A DNA stretch of 64,000 bases from Pedobacter borealis DSM 19626 (GTDB taxonomy: Bacteria > Bacteroidota > Bacteroidia > Sphingobacteriales > Sphingobacteriaceae): contig NZ_JAUG01000010.1 of assembly GCF_000708285.2 (NCBI RefSeq), positions 1-64,000 of the forward strand. The letters run 5' to 3'. Position numbers and translations under genes: made by a program. The notes beneath the pieces are model-generated. The model was not told the DNA's origin, made no database searches, and saw nothing but the letters and a program-made list of their open reading frames with translations. Below, piece by piece: positions 1 through 8,058 of this stretch (the stretch's first letter is position 1; the number at the start of each line of letters is the position of its first letter).

Positions 1-35
1 AAATTATATCTTATTTACGCCTAATCCCGCTTTAT

Positions 36-102
36 CGTCCTGCTGAATTTATTTCAGCATCTTTTTAGCGTGAAAGACCCTGAAATAAATTCAGGGTGAC
101 GA
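36..102. repeat. GTCAT-type intergenic inverted repeat
   Basis: Long imperfect inverted repeat. The left arm runs TCGTCCTGCTGAATTTATTT and the right arm ends in ATTCAGGGTGACGA. It belongs to the loose family of intergenic hairpins with GTCA/TGAC ends that recurs through the window. It lies downstream of the minus-strand symporter gene and could serve as its terminator, although no clean T-run follows. Confidence 0.6.
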
Positions 103-246
103 CCGTCTTAACAGAAAACTTGATTAAAACGCCACAAAATGAGATTTAATAATCGAACTCAGGTTACTATTAATGGCTGGGTCTCATAGCATAATTTCGC
201 TACGCTCTGCAACCGTAAATAGTGCCTACCTCCCTTGCCATTTAAA

Positions 247-320
247 CCTGATCGTAGTGGTTCCGATCCTTTACCGATAAATTGGCACTAAACTAGCATC
301 GGAAGTAGCGGAGAGCAGGG
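247..320 (+). repeat. Structured dispersed repeat, copy A
   Basis: The outer arms CCTG (247-250) and CAGG (316-319) enclose the blocks GTAGTGG and GTAGCGGAGAG. Inside these is a perfect 7-bp stem, TTCCGAT (261-267) with ATCGGAA (298-304). The layout matches four other copies at 5940, 20709, 39582 and 59823. The rest of positions 1-502 shows no credible gene. Confidence 0.65.
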
Positions 321-502
321 TTGTCATTAACCCGTGCTGCTGTATCTGCTTTCCAAAAAAAAATGATCACTTTCATAATTTGCTCAAATAAGCTTTTTTG
401 GGAAAAATTTAATTGCCTATTGTAAATGATTAATTCGTATAAAAACAAAAAAGCTTTCCTGTTTCCAGAAAAGCGTTAGAAATTATAATAAAAAGATGTT
501 TC

Positions 503-2179
503 CTACCAGTATATACTGTAAAGGGCTACCAATAAACCGATAATAATCAACGAACCAACAGCGAAACCTGTGGTGGTTTTGAACATTTTCGAATCGATTT
601 CCAGTCCTTTTGGATTAACACTGTTTTTGTTTTCGAATAAACTGATAATCACCATACCGATCACACAGAATACGAATACAAAGCCCATTCTATCTAAGAA
701 TGGAATTTCATATACACCCACTCCGTTTTTAACCGAGAAACCCATTCCTGATAACCAGGAAAGATCGGTCCATGTAGGAAGAACCTTTAACAATAACGAT
801 AATCCGAAGCCACCAACTGTTGCAAAAAGTGCTGCATTTGAGGTTGCTCTTTTCCAGAAGAAACCGAGAATGAACATGGCAAATATACCCGGAGAAACAA
901 AGCCTGTATACTCTTGGATATATTGGAATCCACCTTTTTTATCGATACCTAAGTATGGTGCAATAATAACGCCCAACACCATGGCTACAACTACGGCAAT
1001 TTTACCTGTAAAAACGAGGTTCTTTTCAGAAGCATCGGTTTTTAATACTTTTTTGTAAATATCTAATGTGAAAATGGTTGCAATACTATTTGCTTTACCA
1101 GCTAATGAGGCTACAACCGCTGCAGTTAATGCTGCAAACGATAAACCTTTTAATCCGGCAGGTAATAAGTTTAACAGTACCGGGTAAGCACGGTCTGGAT
1201 TAACAGCTCCATCCTGCAGCATTTCCGATTGGAAAGCCCCATCTTTATACAGTACATAAGCGGCAATACCTGGCAATACCACGATAATTGGCATTAATAA
1301 CTTTAAGAATGCAGCAAATAAAATACCCCCACGGGCAGTTTTTAAATCTGCACCTAAAGCACGTTGCGTAATGTATTGATTACAGCCCCAATAGTTAAGG
1401 TTTACAATCCACATACCACCTACTAATACGCTTAATCCCGGTAAATCAATGTAATTTTCATTATCAGGTTTTAAGATCATGTGGAAGTGTTCTGATGCTT
1501 TTGAGGTCATAAGGCTATAACCTTCAAAAATACCTGAGGTTCCGTAATGGGTAGAAACCAGGTTTAATGCCAGGTATGTTGTGGCCAAACCACCCAGAAT
1601 TAAGAAAAATACCTGAATAACATCAGTATAACCGATTACTTTCATTCCACCCAATGTAATTATAATGGCGAAAGCAGCAATAGCATACATACAGAACTTT
1701 AAATCGAATCCAGAGATACTGCTAACAGCTAAAGCACCTAAATAAAGAATTGATGTTAAGTTTACCACTACATACAACAATAACCAGAACACAGCCATAA
1801 TCATGGCAACGGTTCCGTTGTAGCGTTGGTGTAAAAACTGCGGCATTGTGGCGATCTTGTTTTTCAGGTAAACCGGAATAAAAAAAACAGCAACAATAAC
1901 CAGGGTAAGGGCAGCCATCCACTCGTAAGTTGCAATTGCCAATCCCATCTTAAAGCCCGATCCGCTCATGCCGATAAACTGTTCCGCAGAAATATTCGAT
2001 GCAATTAAAGATGCACCGATTGCCCACCATGTAAGTGAACCTTCAGCTAAGAAATAATCTTTTGAGCCTGTGGATGCGGATTTTTTCTTATTGTAGATGT
2101 ACAGACCGTAAGCAGCCACAATAACGAAGTACACCGCAAATACAATGTAATCCTTCGTGTCCAATAAATTGTTTTTCAT
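503..2179 (-). CDS. Sodium/solute symporter (SSS family), probable xylose transporter
   Basis: A 558-residue, very hydrophobic protein with about 14 predicted membrane segments, the usual size of solute:sodium symporters of the SLC5/vSGLT type. The N-terminal region (TDYIVFAVYFVIVAAYGLYI and the following AIGASLIASNISAEQFIGMSG) carries the SSS signature around the sodium site. It would import a sugar with Na+ across the inner membrane. It is the last gene of the xylB-xylA-symporter series on the minus strand, so D-xylose is the inferred substrate. The 267-base gap after xylA contains a strong hairpin, so its expression may be uncoupled from the kinase and isomerase. Family assignment is firm; substrate is inferred from neighbours. 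Confidence 0.85.
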   Translation of the reverse strand: MKNNLLDTKDYIVFAVYFVIVAAYGLYIYNKKKSASTGSKDYFLAEGSLTWWAIGASLIASNISAEQFIGMSGSGFKMGLAIATYEWMAALTLVIVAVFFIPVYLKNKIATMPQFLHQRYNGTVAMIMAVFWLLLYVVVNLTSILYLGALAVSSISGFDLKFCMYAIAAFAIIITLGGMKVIGYTDVIQVFFLILGGLATTYLALNLVSTHYGTSGIFEGYSLMTSKASEHFHMILKPDNENYIDLPGLSVLVGGMWIVNLNYWGCNQYITQRALGADLKTARGGILFAAFLKLLMPIIVVLPGIAAYVLYKDGAFQSEMLQDGAVNPDRAYPVLLNLLPAGLKGLSFAALTAAVVASLAGKANSIATIFTLDIYKKVLKTDASEKNLVFTGKIAVVVAMVLGVIIAPYLGIDKKGGFQYIQEYTGFVSPGIFAMFILGFFWKRATSNAALFATVGGFGLSLLLKVLPTWTDLSWLSGMGFSVKNGVGVYEIPFLDRMGFVFVFCVIGMVIISLFENKNSVNPKGLEIDSKMFKTTTGFAVGSLIIIGLLVALYSIYW

Positions 2180-2397
2180 TAATATAATAGTGGTTATTTG
2201 GTTTAGAAATCTAAATGTAGTAAAATCATAAATTAATCTCTGCTTTTTTTTTAATTAAAAAGTGTTAAAGTAACGTTTATTAATTTGAATATTTACTCTT
2301 ACTGTCATTCTGAACGCAGTGAAGAATCTTTTACCTATGGAGACAGCACCCTGAAAGTAAAGGATAACCGTTTTAATGGCATAGGTAAATTACTAAT

Positions 2398-2425
2398 CCG
2401 TGGTCTGTGAAGACACAGACCACGG
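2398..2425. other. Perfect 12-bp hairpin between xylA and the symporter gene
   Basis: CCGTGGTCTGTG (2398-2409), loop AAGA, then the exact complement (2414-2425). It lies 21 bases past the xylA stop in the transcript and is followed there by ATTAGTAATT rather than a T-run. It looks more like an mRNA 3'-end stabiliser or partial terminator than a full intrinsic terminator. Confidence 0.6.
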
Positions 2426-2446
2426 AGATTACATTTTATAAATAAA

Positions 2447-3778
2447 TTAAATATACCTGTTAATTAAGTTTTCCAGGTATTCTTGCTTTCCGCTGCGTAC
2501 CTCTGGTTCGCCGTTTTCTGCAGCGTAATTTCTCAAATCTTCTAAACTTAGTTTACCTTGTTCAAACTCGGCACCCTTTCCACTATCAAATGAAGCGTAA
2601 CGGTCTGTTCTTATTTTTTTGTAATCAGATTTTTGAAGAATGGCATCTGCAGTAATTAATGCCCTTGCGAAGATGTCCATGCCGCCAACGTGTGCATAGA
2701 AAAGGTCTTTGGGGTCTGTAGAGTTACGGCGGATTTTTGCATCGAAGTTTACACCTCCACCCTGTAAGCCACCACCTTCTAAAATGATCAACATCGTTTC
2801 CGTTAGTTCGTTAATATCGTTCGGGAACTGATCGGTATCCCAGCCATTTTGATAATCGCCACGGTTTGCGTCGATAGAACCTAATAAGCCGTTATCTACT
2901 GCAACCTGTAATTCATGCTGGAAAGTATGACCGGCCAAAGTAGCGTGGTTAACTTCTAAATTTAATTTGAAATCGGCGAGCAGATCGTATTGTTGTAAAA
3001 AGCCTTTTACGGTTGCCGCATCGTAATCATATTGATGTTTAGAAGGCTCACATGGTTTCGGTTCAATGAAGAATGTGCCTTTGAAACCCTGTTTGCGTGC
3101 ATAATCTTTAGCGGTATGTAAGAATTTTGCCAGGTGTTCCTGCTCACGTTTCATGTTGGTGTTCAATAAACTCATATAGCCTTCTCTTCCTCCCCAGAAC
3201 ACATAATTTTCGCCACCAAGGGCAATGGTAGCATCTAAAGCAGCTTTAACCTGTGCAGCTCCGTGTGCCAGCACATGGAAATCGGGATTGGTAGATGCAC
3301 CATTCATGTAGCGCTTATGGCTGAATAAATTTGCTGTTCCCCAAAGTAATTTTACCCCGCTATCTGCTTGTTTTTGCTTGGCGTATTCAACAAGGGCCTG
3401 TAATCTGCGCTCGTTTTCGGCAATATCGTCGCTATAATCTACCACATCCACATCATGGAAACAATAATAAGGGATCTGCATTTTAGTGATAAATTCAAAG
3501 GCAGCGTCCATTTTATCTTTTGCCCTTTCTACTGCATCTTTTTTCTCATCCCAAGGGAAAATGTGCGTTGCGCCACCAAACGGATCTGCACCATTGCCGT
3601 TAAATGAATGCCAATACGCGCAGGCAAATTTAAAATGCTCGTTCATGGTTTTGCCTGCTACTACTTTGTTGGCATCATACCATCTAAATGCTAATGGATT
3701 GTCACTTCCCAGGCCTTCAAACTTGATCTGCTCAATGCCCTTAAAAAATTCCTTTGCTCCTGTTACTACTTTTGTCAT
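2447..3778 (-). CDS. xylA: Xylose isomerase
   Basis: A 443-residue class II-length xylose isomerase converting D-xylose to D-xylulose in the cytoplasm. Visible active-site features are H108-D109 in CFHDVDVV, the metal ligands E239 and K241 in [14 protein letters not shown]275 and H278 in LNLEVNHA, and the substrate segment [15 protein letters not shown]. The reading frame stays open 23 codons further upstream, but those residues come from a G/T-rich repetitive spacer. [12 protein letters not shown] is where family members usually begin, so I place the start at 3778. It follows xylB by 72 bases on the same strand and its product is the substrate of XylB. Confidence 0.95.
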   Translation of the reverse strand: MTKVVTGAKEFFKGIEQIKFEGLGSDNPLAFRWYDANKVVAGKTMNEHFKFACAYWHSFNGNGADPFGGATHIFPWDEKKDAVERAKDKMDAAFEFITKMQIPYYCFHDVDVVDYSDDIAENERRLQALVEYAKQKQADSGVKLLWGTANLFSHKRYMNGASTNPDFHVLAHGAAQVKAALDATIALGGENYVFWGGREGYMSLLNTNMKREQEHLAKFLHTAKDYARKQGFKGTFFIEPKPCEPSKHQYDYDAATVKGFLQQYDLLADFKLNLEVNHATLAGHTFQHELQVAVDNGLLGSIDANRGDYQNGWDTDQFPNDINELTETMLIILEGGGLQGGGVNFDAKIRRNSTDPKDLFYAHVGGMDIFARALITADAILQKSDYKKIRTDRYASFDSGKGAEFEQGKLSLEDLRNYAAENGEPEVRSGKQEYLENLINRYI

Positions 3779-3850
3779 GTTATTTTGTTTTTTGGTTGGT
3801 GGTCTGTTGGTCAATAGTTCATAGTCGGTCTTGCTATGTACGATCAATCA

Positions 3851-5335
3851 TTAACCAATTGCTAATTGTTTCTCTAATATTTTTTTCCAATCCTGATAAA
3901 TGGGTTCGTATGTTGCCGAATGTTGTGGGATTAAAGTTTTAATTACTTCGTGGTTGTTAAAAGCTTCTTCTGCGTTTTTGAAAATCCCAGCCCCTATACC
4001 GGCACCTAAGGCTGCGCCAACACTGCCGTCGTTTTCGTAAAGTTCTACCGGAATGCCTGTAACGTCGACAAAAGTTTGTGCAAATACATCACTTAAAAAG
4101 AGGTTGGCCCTCCCAGCACGGATTACCTTAGGTTTCATGCCGTTTTCTCTCATAATATCCAGTCCATAGCGGAAAGAAAAGGCAATCCCTTCTTGTACTG
4201 CCCTAAAAATATCTGATTGATTGTGGAGGTTTAAGTCGATACCTAACAACTGGGCGCCAGTATACTTGTTGTTTAACATCCGCTCGGCACCGTTTCCGAA
4301 GGGGAGCACTTTTAAGCCATTGCTACCTATTGGCGCTTTTAATGCCAGGTTATTCAGTTCAGGATATGTAGACTGTGGTGCGAAATTATATTTTGCCCAA
4401 CGGTACATGCTGCCAGTGCCATTGATACAAAGTAAAACGCCGGTATGTTTTTTCTCTTCTGAATAGGTTACATGTGCAAAGGTATTCACCCTTGATTGTT
4501 TATCGTAGGTAAGATTGTTGCTTACCCCGTAAATCACACCTGATGTTCCGGCCGTTGCAGCAACTTCCCCAGGCTTTAATACATTTAAAGAAAGCGCGTT
4601 ATTGGGCTGATCGCCGGATTTATAAGCGACAGGGATACCGGCTGACAGGCCAAGAGACGTTGCAATATCGGCCTTTAAATGACCGTGTTCGGAAAATAAA
4701 GCTTTCACCTGTGGAATAACGTTGCCTGAGATTCCGTAATAATCCATTACATCTTCAGAAATTTCATGATTTTCAAAATCCCAGAAAATGCCTTCAGATA
4801 ATGCAGAAATACTTGTTGTAATTTCTCCTGTTAATTTCATTGCGATGAAATCGCCAGGCAGCATTATTTTATCGATGCGGTTATAGATCTCTGGCTCATT
4901 TGCTTTTACCCAGGCCAGCTTGGAGGCTGTAAAGTTTCCCGGAGAGTTTAGGAGGTGTTTTAGCGATTTTTCCTCTCCAATGGCCTCAAAAGCACTATTG
5001 CCTAGCCCGACTGCCCTGCTATCGCACCAGATAATACTATCGCGGAGTACGTTTTGATCTTTATCTACTACAACCAGACCATGCATTTGGTAAGCAACAC
5101 CAATGGCTTTAATCTCTTTAGGGTCAAATAAGCCGGTGGCATTTAATTTAAGGATTGCCTGTTGAACATTTTGCCACCAATCATCAGGTGATTGTTCTGC
5201 CCAGCCCGATTGCAAAGATTTAATTGTTGTTTCCTCTTCCGGGTATTGTGCTGTCGCAATGTTTTTTTGTGAAGCTACATCAACAACTGCAACTTTTATA
5301 GATGAGGTTCCTAAATCAATCCCTAATAAATACAT
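3851..5335 (-). CDS. xylB: Xylulokinase
   Basis: A 494-residue FGGY-family carbohydrate kinase that phosphorylates D-xylulose to xylulose 5-phosphate for the pentose phosphate pathway. The N-terminal phosphate-binding loop is LLGIDLGTSSIKVAVVD. The SGDQPNNALSLN segment carries the expected catalytic aspartate, and AGTSGVIYG with NDGSVGAALGAGIGAG forms the second nucleotide-binding half. It is the first gene of the xylose operon. Its promoter overlaps a LacI-type operator, so repression lifted by a sugar signal is likely. No regulator gene lies in the window. Confidence 0.95.
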   Translation of the reverse strand: MYLLGIDLGTSSIKVAVVDVASQKNIATAQYPEEETTIKSLQSGWAEQSPDDWWQNVQQAILKLNATGLFDPKEIKAIGVAYQMHGLVVVDKDQNVLRDSIIWCDSRAVGLGNSAFEAIGEEKSLKHLLNSPGNFTASKLAWVKANEPEIYNRIDKIMLPGDFIAMKLTGEITTSISALSEGIFWDFENHEISEDVMDYYGISGNVIPQVKALFSEHGHLKADIATSLGLSAGIPVAYKSGDQPNNALSLNVLKPGEVAATAGTSGVIYGVSNNLTYDKQSRVNTFAHVTYSEEKKHTGVLLCINGTGSMYRWAKYNFAPQSTYPELNNLALKAPIGSNGLKVLPFGNGAERMLNNKYTGAQLLGIDLNLHNQSDIFRAVQEGIAFSFRYGLDIMRENGMKPKVIRAGRANLFLSDVFAQTFVDVTGIPVELYENDGSVGAALGAGIGAGIFKNAEEAFNNHEVIKTLIPQHSATYEPIYQDWKKILEKQLAIG

Positions 5336-5360
5336 GGTTTTAAATTATTTTAATATTTGG

Positions 5361-5380
5361 TTATGCAAACGGTTGCATAA
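5361..5380. promoter_or_regulatory. LacI-type operator O1 of the xylose operon
   Basis: Perfect 8-bp arms TTATGCAA and TTGCATAA separated by ACGG, with the central CG typical of LacI/GalR operators. On the minus strand it starts inside the -7 element and runs over the expected transcription start, a position that would block initiation. Confidence 0.75.
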
Positions 5381-5408
5381 AGATAGTAGTTAAAATATAA
5401 AACGCAAA
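5378..5408 (-). promoter_or_regulatory. Promoter of xylB-xylA-symporter
   Basis: Read on the minus strand there is TTTG (5408-5405), exactly 19 bases, then TATCTTTA (5385-5378). This is the Bacteroidota sigma-ABfr arrangement with seven of eight matches at -7. The start codon of xylB is 43 bases downstream. Confidence 0.7.
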
Positions 5409-5432
5409 TTTTTTGTAAAATTCTATTCCGCT

Positions 5433-5452
5433 TTATGCAATCGGTTGAATTG
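5433..5452. promoter_or_regulatory. LacI-type operator O2, auxiliary site
   Basis: TTATGCAA TCGG TTGAATTG is a degenerate second copy of O1 with the same central CG. The centres of O1 and O2 are 72 bases apart, close to seven helical turns, which fits one tetrameric repressor bridging both. It lies between the xyl promoter and the divergent csaA promoter. Confidence 0.6.
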
Positions 5453-5499
5453 AATGCTATTCCTAATTTAAACTACAATCGAATTATTTTAATAATTTA

Positions 5500-5507
5500 T
5501 ATTTTTG
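5500..5507 (+). promoter_or_regulatory. Bacteroidota -7 element for csaA
   Basis: TATTTTTG matches TAnnTTTG and ends 20 bases before the csaA ATG. No convincing TTTG is seen near -33. Confidence 0.5.
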
Positions 5508-5527
5508 CCGTTACATTAAAATTATTT

Positions 5528-5863
5528 ATGGAAGAGATTACCTGGAATGATTTCGAAAAGGTAGAATTGAGGGTAGGCACTATTTTAGAGGCTTTCGAGT
5601 TTCCTGAAGCCCGACGGCCTGCCTATAAAGTTAAGGTAGACTTCGGCGAATTCGGCATAAAAATGAGCAGTGCGCAGATTACCAAACATTATACTTTGGA
5701 CGAATTACCAGGGAAACAGATTGTAGGGGTGATCAACTTCCCTAAAAAACAGATCGGCAAATTTATGTCCGAATTTTTGGTTACCGGTTTTGCCGACGAA
5801 AACGGTGATATCGTATTGACTGCCGTACAAAGTAAAGTTCCTAATGGGAGTAAACTTGTGTAA
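5528..5863 (+). CDS. csaA: CsaA-type tRNA-binding domain protein
   Basis: A 111-residue protein that is a single OB-fold tRNA-binding domain. It follows the Bacillus CsaA pattern along its whole length: WNDFEKVELRVGTILEAFEF, then PAYKVKVDFG, SSAQITKHYT and VVNFP-like VGVINFPKKQIGKFMSE, ending in PNGSKLV. CsaA has been described as a chaperone-like, tRNA-binding and secretion-related protein; its exact role here is unknown. The frame is open back to an ATG at 5435, but that ATG sits inside operator O2 and upstream of the -7 element. The start at 5528 (MEEITW) matches the family and the promoter. Confidence 0.88.
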   Translation: MEEITWNDFEKVELRVGTILEAFEFPEARRPAYKVKVDFGEFGIKMSSAQITKHYTLDELPGKQIVGVINFPKKQIGKFMSEFLVTGFADENGDIVLTAVQSKVPNGSKLV

Positions 5864-5864
5864 T

Positions 5865-5921
5865 GCGCAGACTTCCGAAGTTTTGCTGGCCCCTGCCCTT
5901 GGGAACTTCGGAAGTCTGCGC
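5865..5921. terminator. Perfect 18-bp hairpin downstream of csaA
   Basis: GCGCAGACTTCCGAAGTT (5865-5882) pairs exactly with 5904-5921 around a 21-base loop. It starts one base after the csaA stop codon. No T-run follows. Its inner sequence recurs in the hairpin at 6061-6109, so it may be the end of a small repeat element as well as a transcript end. Confidence 0.55.
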
Positions 5922-5939
5922 TCAGGTCTTGCTAAATAG

Positions 5940-6002
5940 CCCTGATTGAAGTGAAAAGACCGCAAGCGAGGCACGAGTGCGGACTTGCAACGGAAAGCAG
6001 GA
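5940..6002 (+). repeat. Structured dispersed repeat, copy B
   Basis: The outer arms are CCTG (5941-5944) and CAGG (5998-6001). The conserved blocks are GAAGTGAAAA and GCAACGGAAAG. The inner stem is AAGACCGCA (5956-5964) with TGCGGACTT (5978-5986), eight of nine positions paired. The same layout is seen in copies A, C, D and E. Confidence 0.65.
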
Positions 6003-6060
6003 CTGAAGCAGCCGACAGGCAGTAACATTGCGCTCCAAAACCTAATGAAATTTTCAACTT

Positions 6061-6109
6061 AGACTTCAGAAGTTTACCACGCCCATGGCTACCGAAACTT
6101 CGGAAGTCT
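6061..6109. terminator. Hairpin sharing arms with the 5865 hairpin
   Basis: AGACTTCAGAAGTTT (6061-6075) pairs with AAACTTCGGAAGTCT (6095-6109), with one mismatch, and runs into TTTTT. The arms are the same sequence as in the hairpin at 5865-5921. The two bracket a 249-base segment containing structured repeat copy B. Confidence 0.5.
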
Positions 6110-6127
6110 TTTTGGCCAATATTACCC

Positions 6128-6135
6128 TATATTTG
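6128..6135 (+). promoter_or_regulatory. -7 element of tadA, predicted leaderless
   Basis: TATATTTG matches TAnnTTTG and ends four bases before the tadA ATG at 6140, so the expected transcription start falls at or next to the A of ATG. Confidence 0.55.
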
Positions 6136-6139
6136 CTCC

Positions 6140-6607
6140 ATGAGTTTTTACAACTTCGAAAATACCGACCCTGAAGAAGAGGATATCCATTATATGAAAT
6201 TGGCTTTGGAAGAAGCAAAAAAAGCTTTGGCTGATGATGAAATTCCAATCGGCGCGATAGTGGTTAGTAAAAACAGGATTATTGGCCGTGGCTACAATTT
6301 AACGGAGCGCTTTAATGATGTTACTGCGCATGCTGAAATGCAGGCTTTTACCTCTGCAGCGCAAACGATAGGCGGCAAATATTTAAGGGATTGTACCTTA
6401 TATGTAACCATCGAGCCTTGTGTAATGTGTGCCGGTGCAAGTTATTGGACACAGATTGGCCGCATTGTGTATGGTGCCAGGGAAGAAAAAAGAGGCTTTA
6501 TATCCAAAAACGCGAATCTGCTGCATCCCAAAACGATATTGAAAGGAGGGATAATGGCAGAGGAATGTGCATTATTGATGAGGGATTTTTTTGCAAAGAA
6601 AAGATGA
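6140..6607 (+). CDS. tadA: tRNA-specific adenosine deaminase (TadA family)
   Basis: A 155-residue zinc deaminase of the cytidine/deoxycytidylate family. H64-A-E66 (zinc ligand and catalytic glutamate) and P93-C94-V-M-C97 (zinc cysteines, in IEPCVMCAGA) are both present. The flanking NLTERFNDVTAHAEMQA and YGAREEKRG are typical of TadA, which makes inosine at the wobble position of tRNA-Arg(ACG). A nucleoside (guanine) deaminase cannot be fully excluded, but the gene is the usual TadA length and type. The start at 6140 sits four bases after a -7 element. An internal ATG (M19) is the alternative. Confidence 0.88.
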   Translation: MSFYNFENTDPEEEDIHYMKLALEEAKKALADDEIPIGAIVVSKNRIIGRGYNLTERFNDVTAHAEMQAFTSAAQTIGGKYLRDCTLYVTIEPCVMCAGASYWTQIGRIVYGAREEKRGFISKNANLLHPKTILKGGIMAEECALLMRDFFAKKR

Positions 6608-6610
6608 GTT

Positions 6611-6679
6611 AATGGCTCATGGTTTATAGTTCATAGGCAAGTGGGCTATCAACTATAAACCATGAACCATTGACCAATT
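6611..6679 (+). terminator. tadA terminator built from 7-nt repeat arms
   Basis: AATGGCTCATGG (6611-6622) continuing to 6631 pairs over 21 positions, with one mismatch, with 6651-6671, followed shortly by a T-run. Each arm is itself a 7-nt periodic array: ATGGCTC, ATGGTTT, ATAGTTC, ATAGGCA on the left, and CTATCAA, CTATAAA, CCATGAA, CCATTGA on the right. The array starts just after the tadA stop. Confidence 0.7.
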
Positions 6680-6805
6680 TTTTTTATTATCCTACTATGG
6701 CTATCGTCCTGAACCTTACAGCTTTTAAATCCTCCCAGCTTTACAACAACTGAACAGAAAACGATTTGATGATAATAACATGAACAAATCTTAACGTTCT
6801 AATGT

Positions 6806-6813
6806 TATATTTG
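6806..6813 (+). promoter_or_regulatory. -7 element of the superoxide dismutase gene
   Basis: TATATTTG matches TAnnTTTG and lies 39 bases before the ATG, leaving an ordinary leader. No obvious -33 TTTG is seen. Confidence 0.5.
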
Positions 6814-6852
6814 CTACAAGAAACATTTTTAAATCTTTAAACATAAAACATT

Positions 6853-7461
6853 ATGGCTTTTGAATTACCTGCGTTACATTACGCAACCGATGCATTAGAA
6901 CCGCATATTGATAAAACTACCATGGAAATCCACCATGACAAACACCATCAAGCTTACGTTACCAACCTAAATAAAGCTTTAGAAGGCAAGCCAGAAGCGA
7001 CTTCTAGCATCGAGGAAATTGTAAAAAACATTTCAAAATTCCCGGCTGCTGTGAGAAACAACGGTGGAGGTCACTATAATCACTCTTTGTTCTGGAACAT
7101 TTTAGGTCCAAATAAAGGTGGTGAGCCAACTGGCGATTTAGCTAAAGCAATTAACGAAACTTTTGGTTCATTTGCTGATCTTAAAACTAAATTACAAGAA
7201 GCTGGTGCTACCCGTTTTGGTTCTGGCTGGGCTTGGTTATCAGTAGGTGCTGATAAAAAACTTCAGGTTTCTTCTACACCAAACCAGGATAACCCTTTAA
7301 TGGATGTTGCTGAAGTTAAAGGAACGCCAATTTTAGGTATCGATGTTTGGGAGCATGCATACTATTTAAAATACCAGAACAAACGCCCTGATTATTTAGC
7401 GGCAATTTGGAATGTAGTTAACTGGGATGCAGTTGCTGAGCTTTATAAAAAAGCTTTGTAA
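6853..7461 (+). CDS. sodA: Superoxide dismutase, Mn-type
   Basis: A 202-residue Fe/Mn superoxide dismutase. The metal ligands are H27 (in MEIHHDKHH), H76 (in HYNHSLFW), D163 and H167 (in [10 protein letters not shown]). The C-terminal domain supplies the outer-sphere glutamine in [10 protein letters not shown], and the N-terminal position that holds glutamine in Fe enzymes is glycine ([10 protein letters not shown]). Together these point to a manganese or cambialistic enzyme. No signal peptide, so cytoplasmic. It is a single-gene unit with its own -7 element and a clear terminator. The peroxide sensor OxyR is encoded 1.1 kb away, but no binding site was identified. Confidence 0.95.
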   Translation: MAFELPALHYATDALEPHIDKTTMEIHHDKHHQAYVTNLNKALEGKPEATSSIEEIVKNISKFPAAVRNNGGGHYNHSLFWNILGPNKGGEPTGDLAKAINETFGSFADLKTKLQEAGATRFGSGWAWLSVGADKKLQVSSTPNQDNPLMDVAEVKGTPILGIDVWEHAYYLKYQNKRPDYLAAIWNVVNWDAVAELYKKAL

Positions 7462-7484
7462 GCTAGAAGTTCAATGAAATTTAG

Positions 7485-7518
7485 AAAGTCCCGATGCAAA
7501 TCGGGACTTTCTTGTTTT
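7485..7518 (+). terminator. Intrinsic terminator of sodA
   Basis: AAAGTCCCGAT, loop GCAA, ATCGGGACTTT, followed by TTCTTG. The arms pair perfectly over 11 bases (7485-7495 with 7500-7510). Confidence 0.85.
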
Positions 7519-7548
7519 AAGATAATTAAGTAACTTCGCAGATATAAA

Positions 7549-8019
7549 ATGTTCGAAATGAAAAGGCTTGTAATTTTATTTTTAATTATTGTTGGTGTAA
7601 ATGGATTGGTGCGTGCACAGCAAAATAAAGTACCTACTCCAGGAGAAATTGCACAGAAGAATGTGGAGGATCTGGATAAGCGATTAAAACTAAATGGCAC
7701 GCAAAAAAGCGTAATTTACAGCTTTACCTATAACCAGGCGAAGGAACAGGCTGATTTAATCAAAAGACAACAGGCAGGCAACTCGCGCGAAGAGGATGTA
7801 GATAAATTCTACAAACTACAGAACGAAACCTCAAAAAATATCCGCAATGTTTTAAGGCCAGAGCAACAAACCGAATATGATAAAATCATTGAGGAACGTT
7901 TAAGCGGTAAAGGCTTAAAAGCAAAAAATAAGAAAAAGAAAAAAGGCGAGGAAGAGGAAGTAGAGAGTGATATTAAAGGATTGTTATCAGCACCCCCAGT
8001 AGGAAAACAAGATCTCTAA
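7549..8019 (+). CDS. Secreted small protein of unknown function
   Basis: A 156-residue protein, or 153 if the in-frame ATG at 7558 is used; MKRLVILFLIIVGVNGLVRA is a standard signal peptide, which favours 7558. The mature part is helical and charged. Its LKLNGTQKSVIYSFTY and KLQNETSKNIRNVLRPEQQ segments resemble the helical hairpins of Spy/CpxP-like periplasmic proteins (weak similarity, inferred). A lysine run near residue 130 is followed by glutamates. It is likely periplasmic. The role is not recognised. Confidence 0.7.
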   Translation: MFEMKRLVILFLIIVGVNGLVRAQQNKVPTPGEIAQKNVEDLDKRLKLNGTQKSVIYSFTYNQAKEQADLIKRQQAGNSREEDVDKFYKLQNETSKNIRNVLRPEQQTEYDKIIEERLSGKGLKAKNKKKKKGEEEEVESDIKGLLSAPPVGKQDL

Positions 8020-8058
8020 GCAAGCTAGTGTTTTTGTAATCGATTAATTCAATAACAA

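Noticed and set aside
3794-3830. Strong 7-nt array between xylB and xylA
   Set aside because: Only about three units keep phase and one spacing is eight, so it was left out of the main list of arrays.
3779-3847. 23-residue upstream extension of XylA
   Set aside because: The residues come from a G/T-rich repetitive spacer and do not match the family; ATG at 3778 gives the normal N-terminus.
5435-5527. N-terminal extension of CsaA from an upstream ATG
   Set aside because: The ATG lies inside LacI-type operator O2 and upstream of the -7 element; the family starts at MEEITW (5528).
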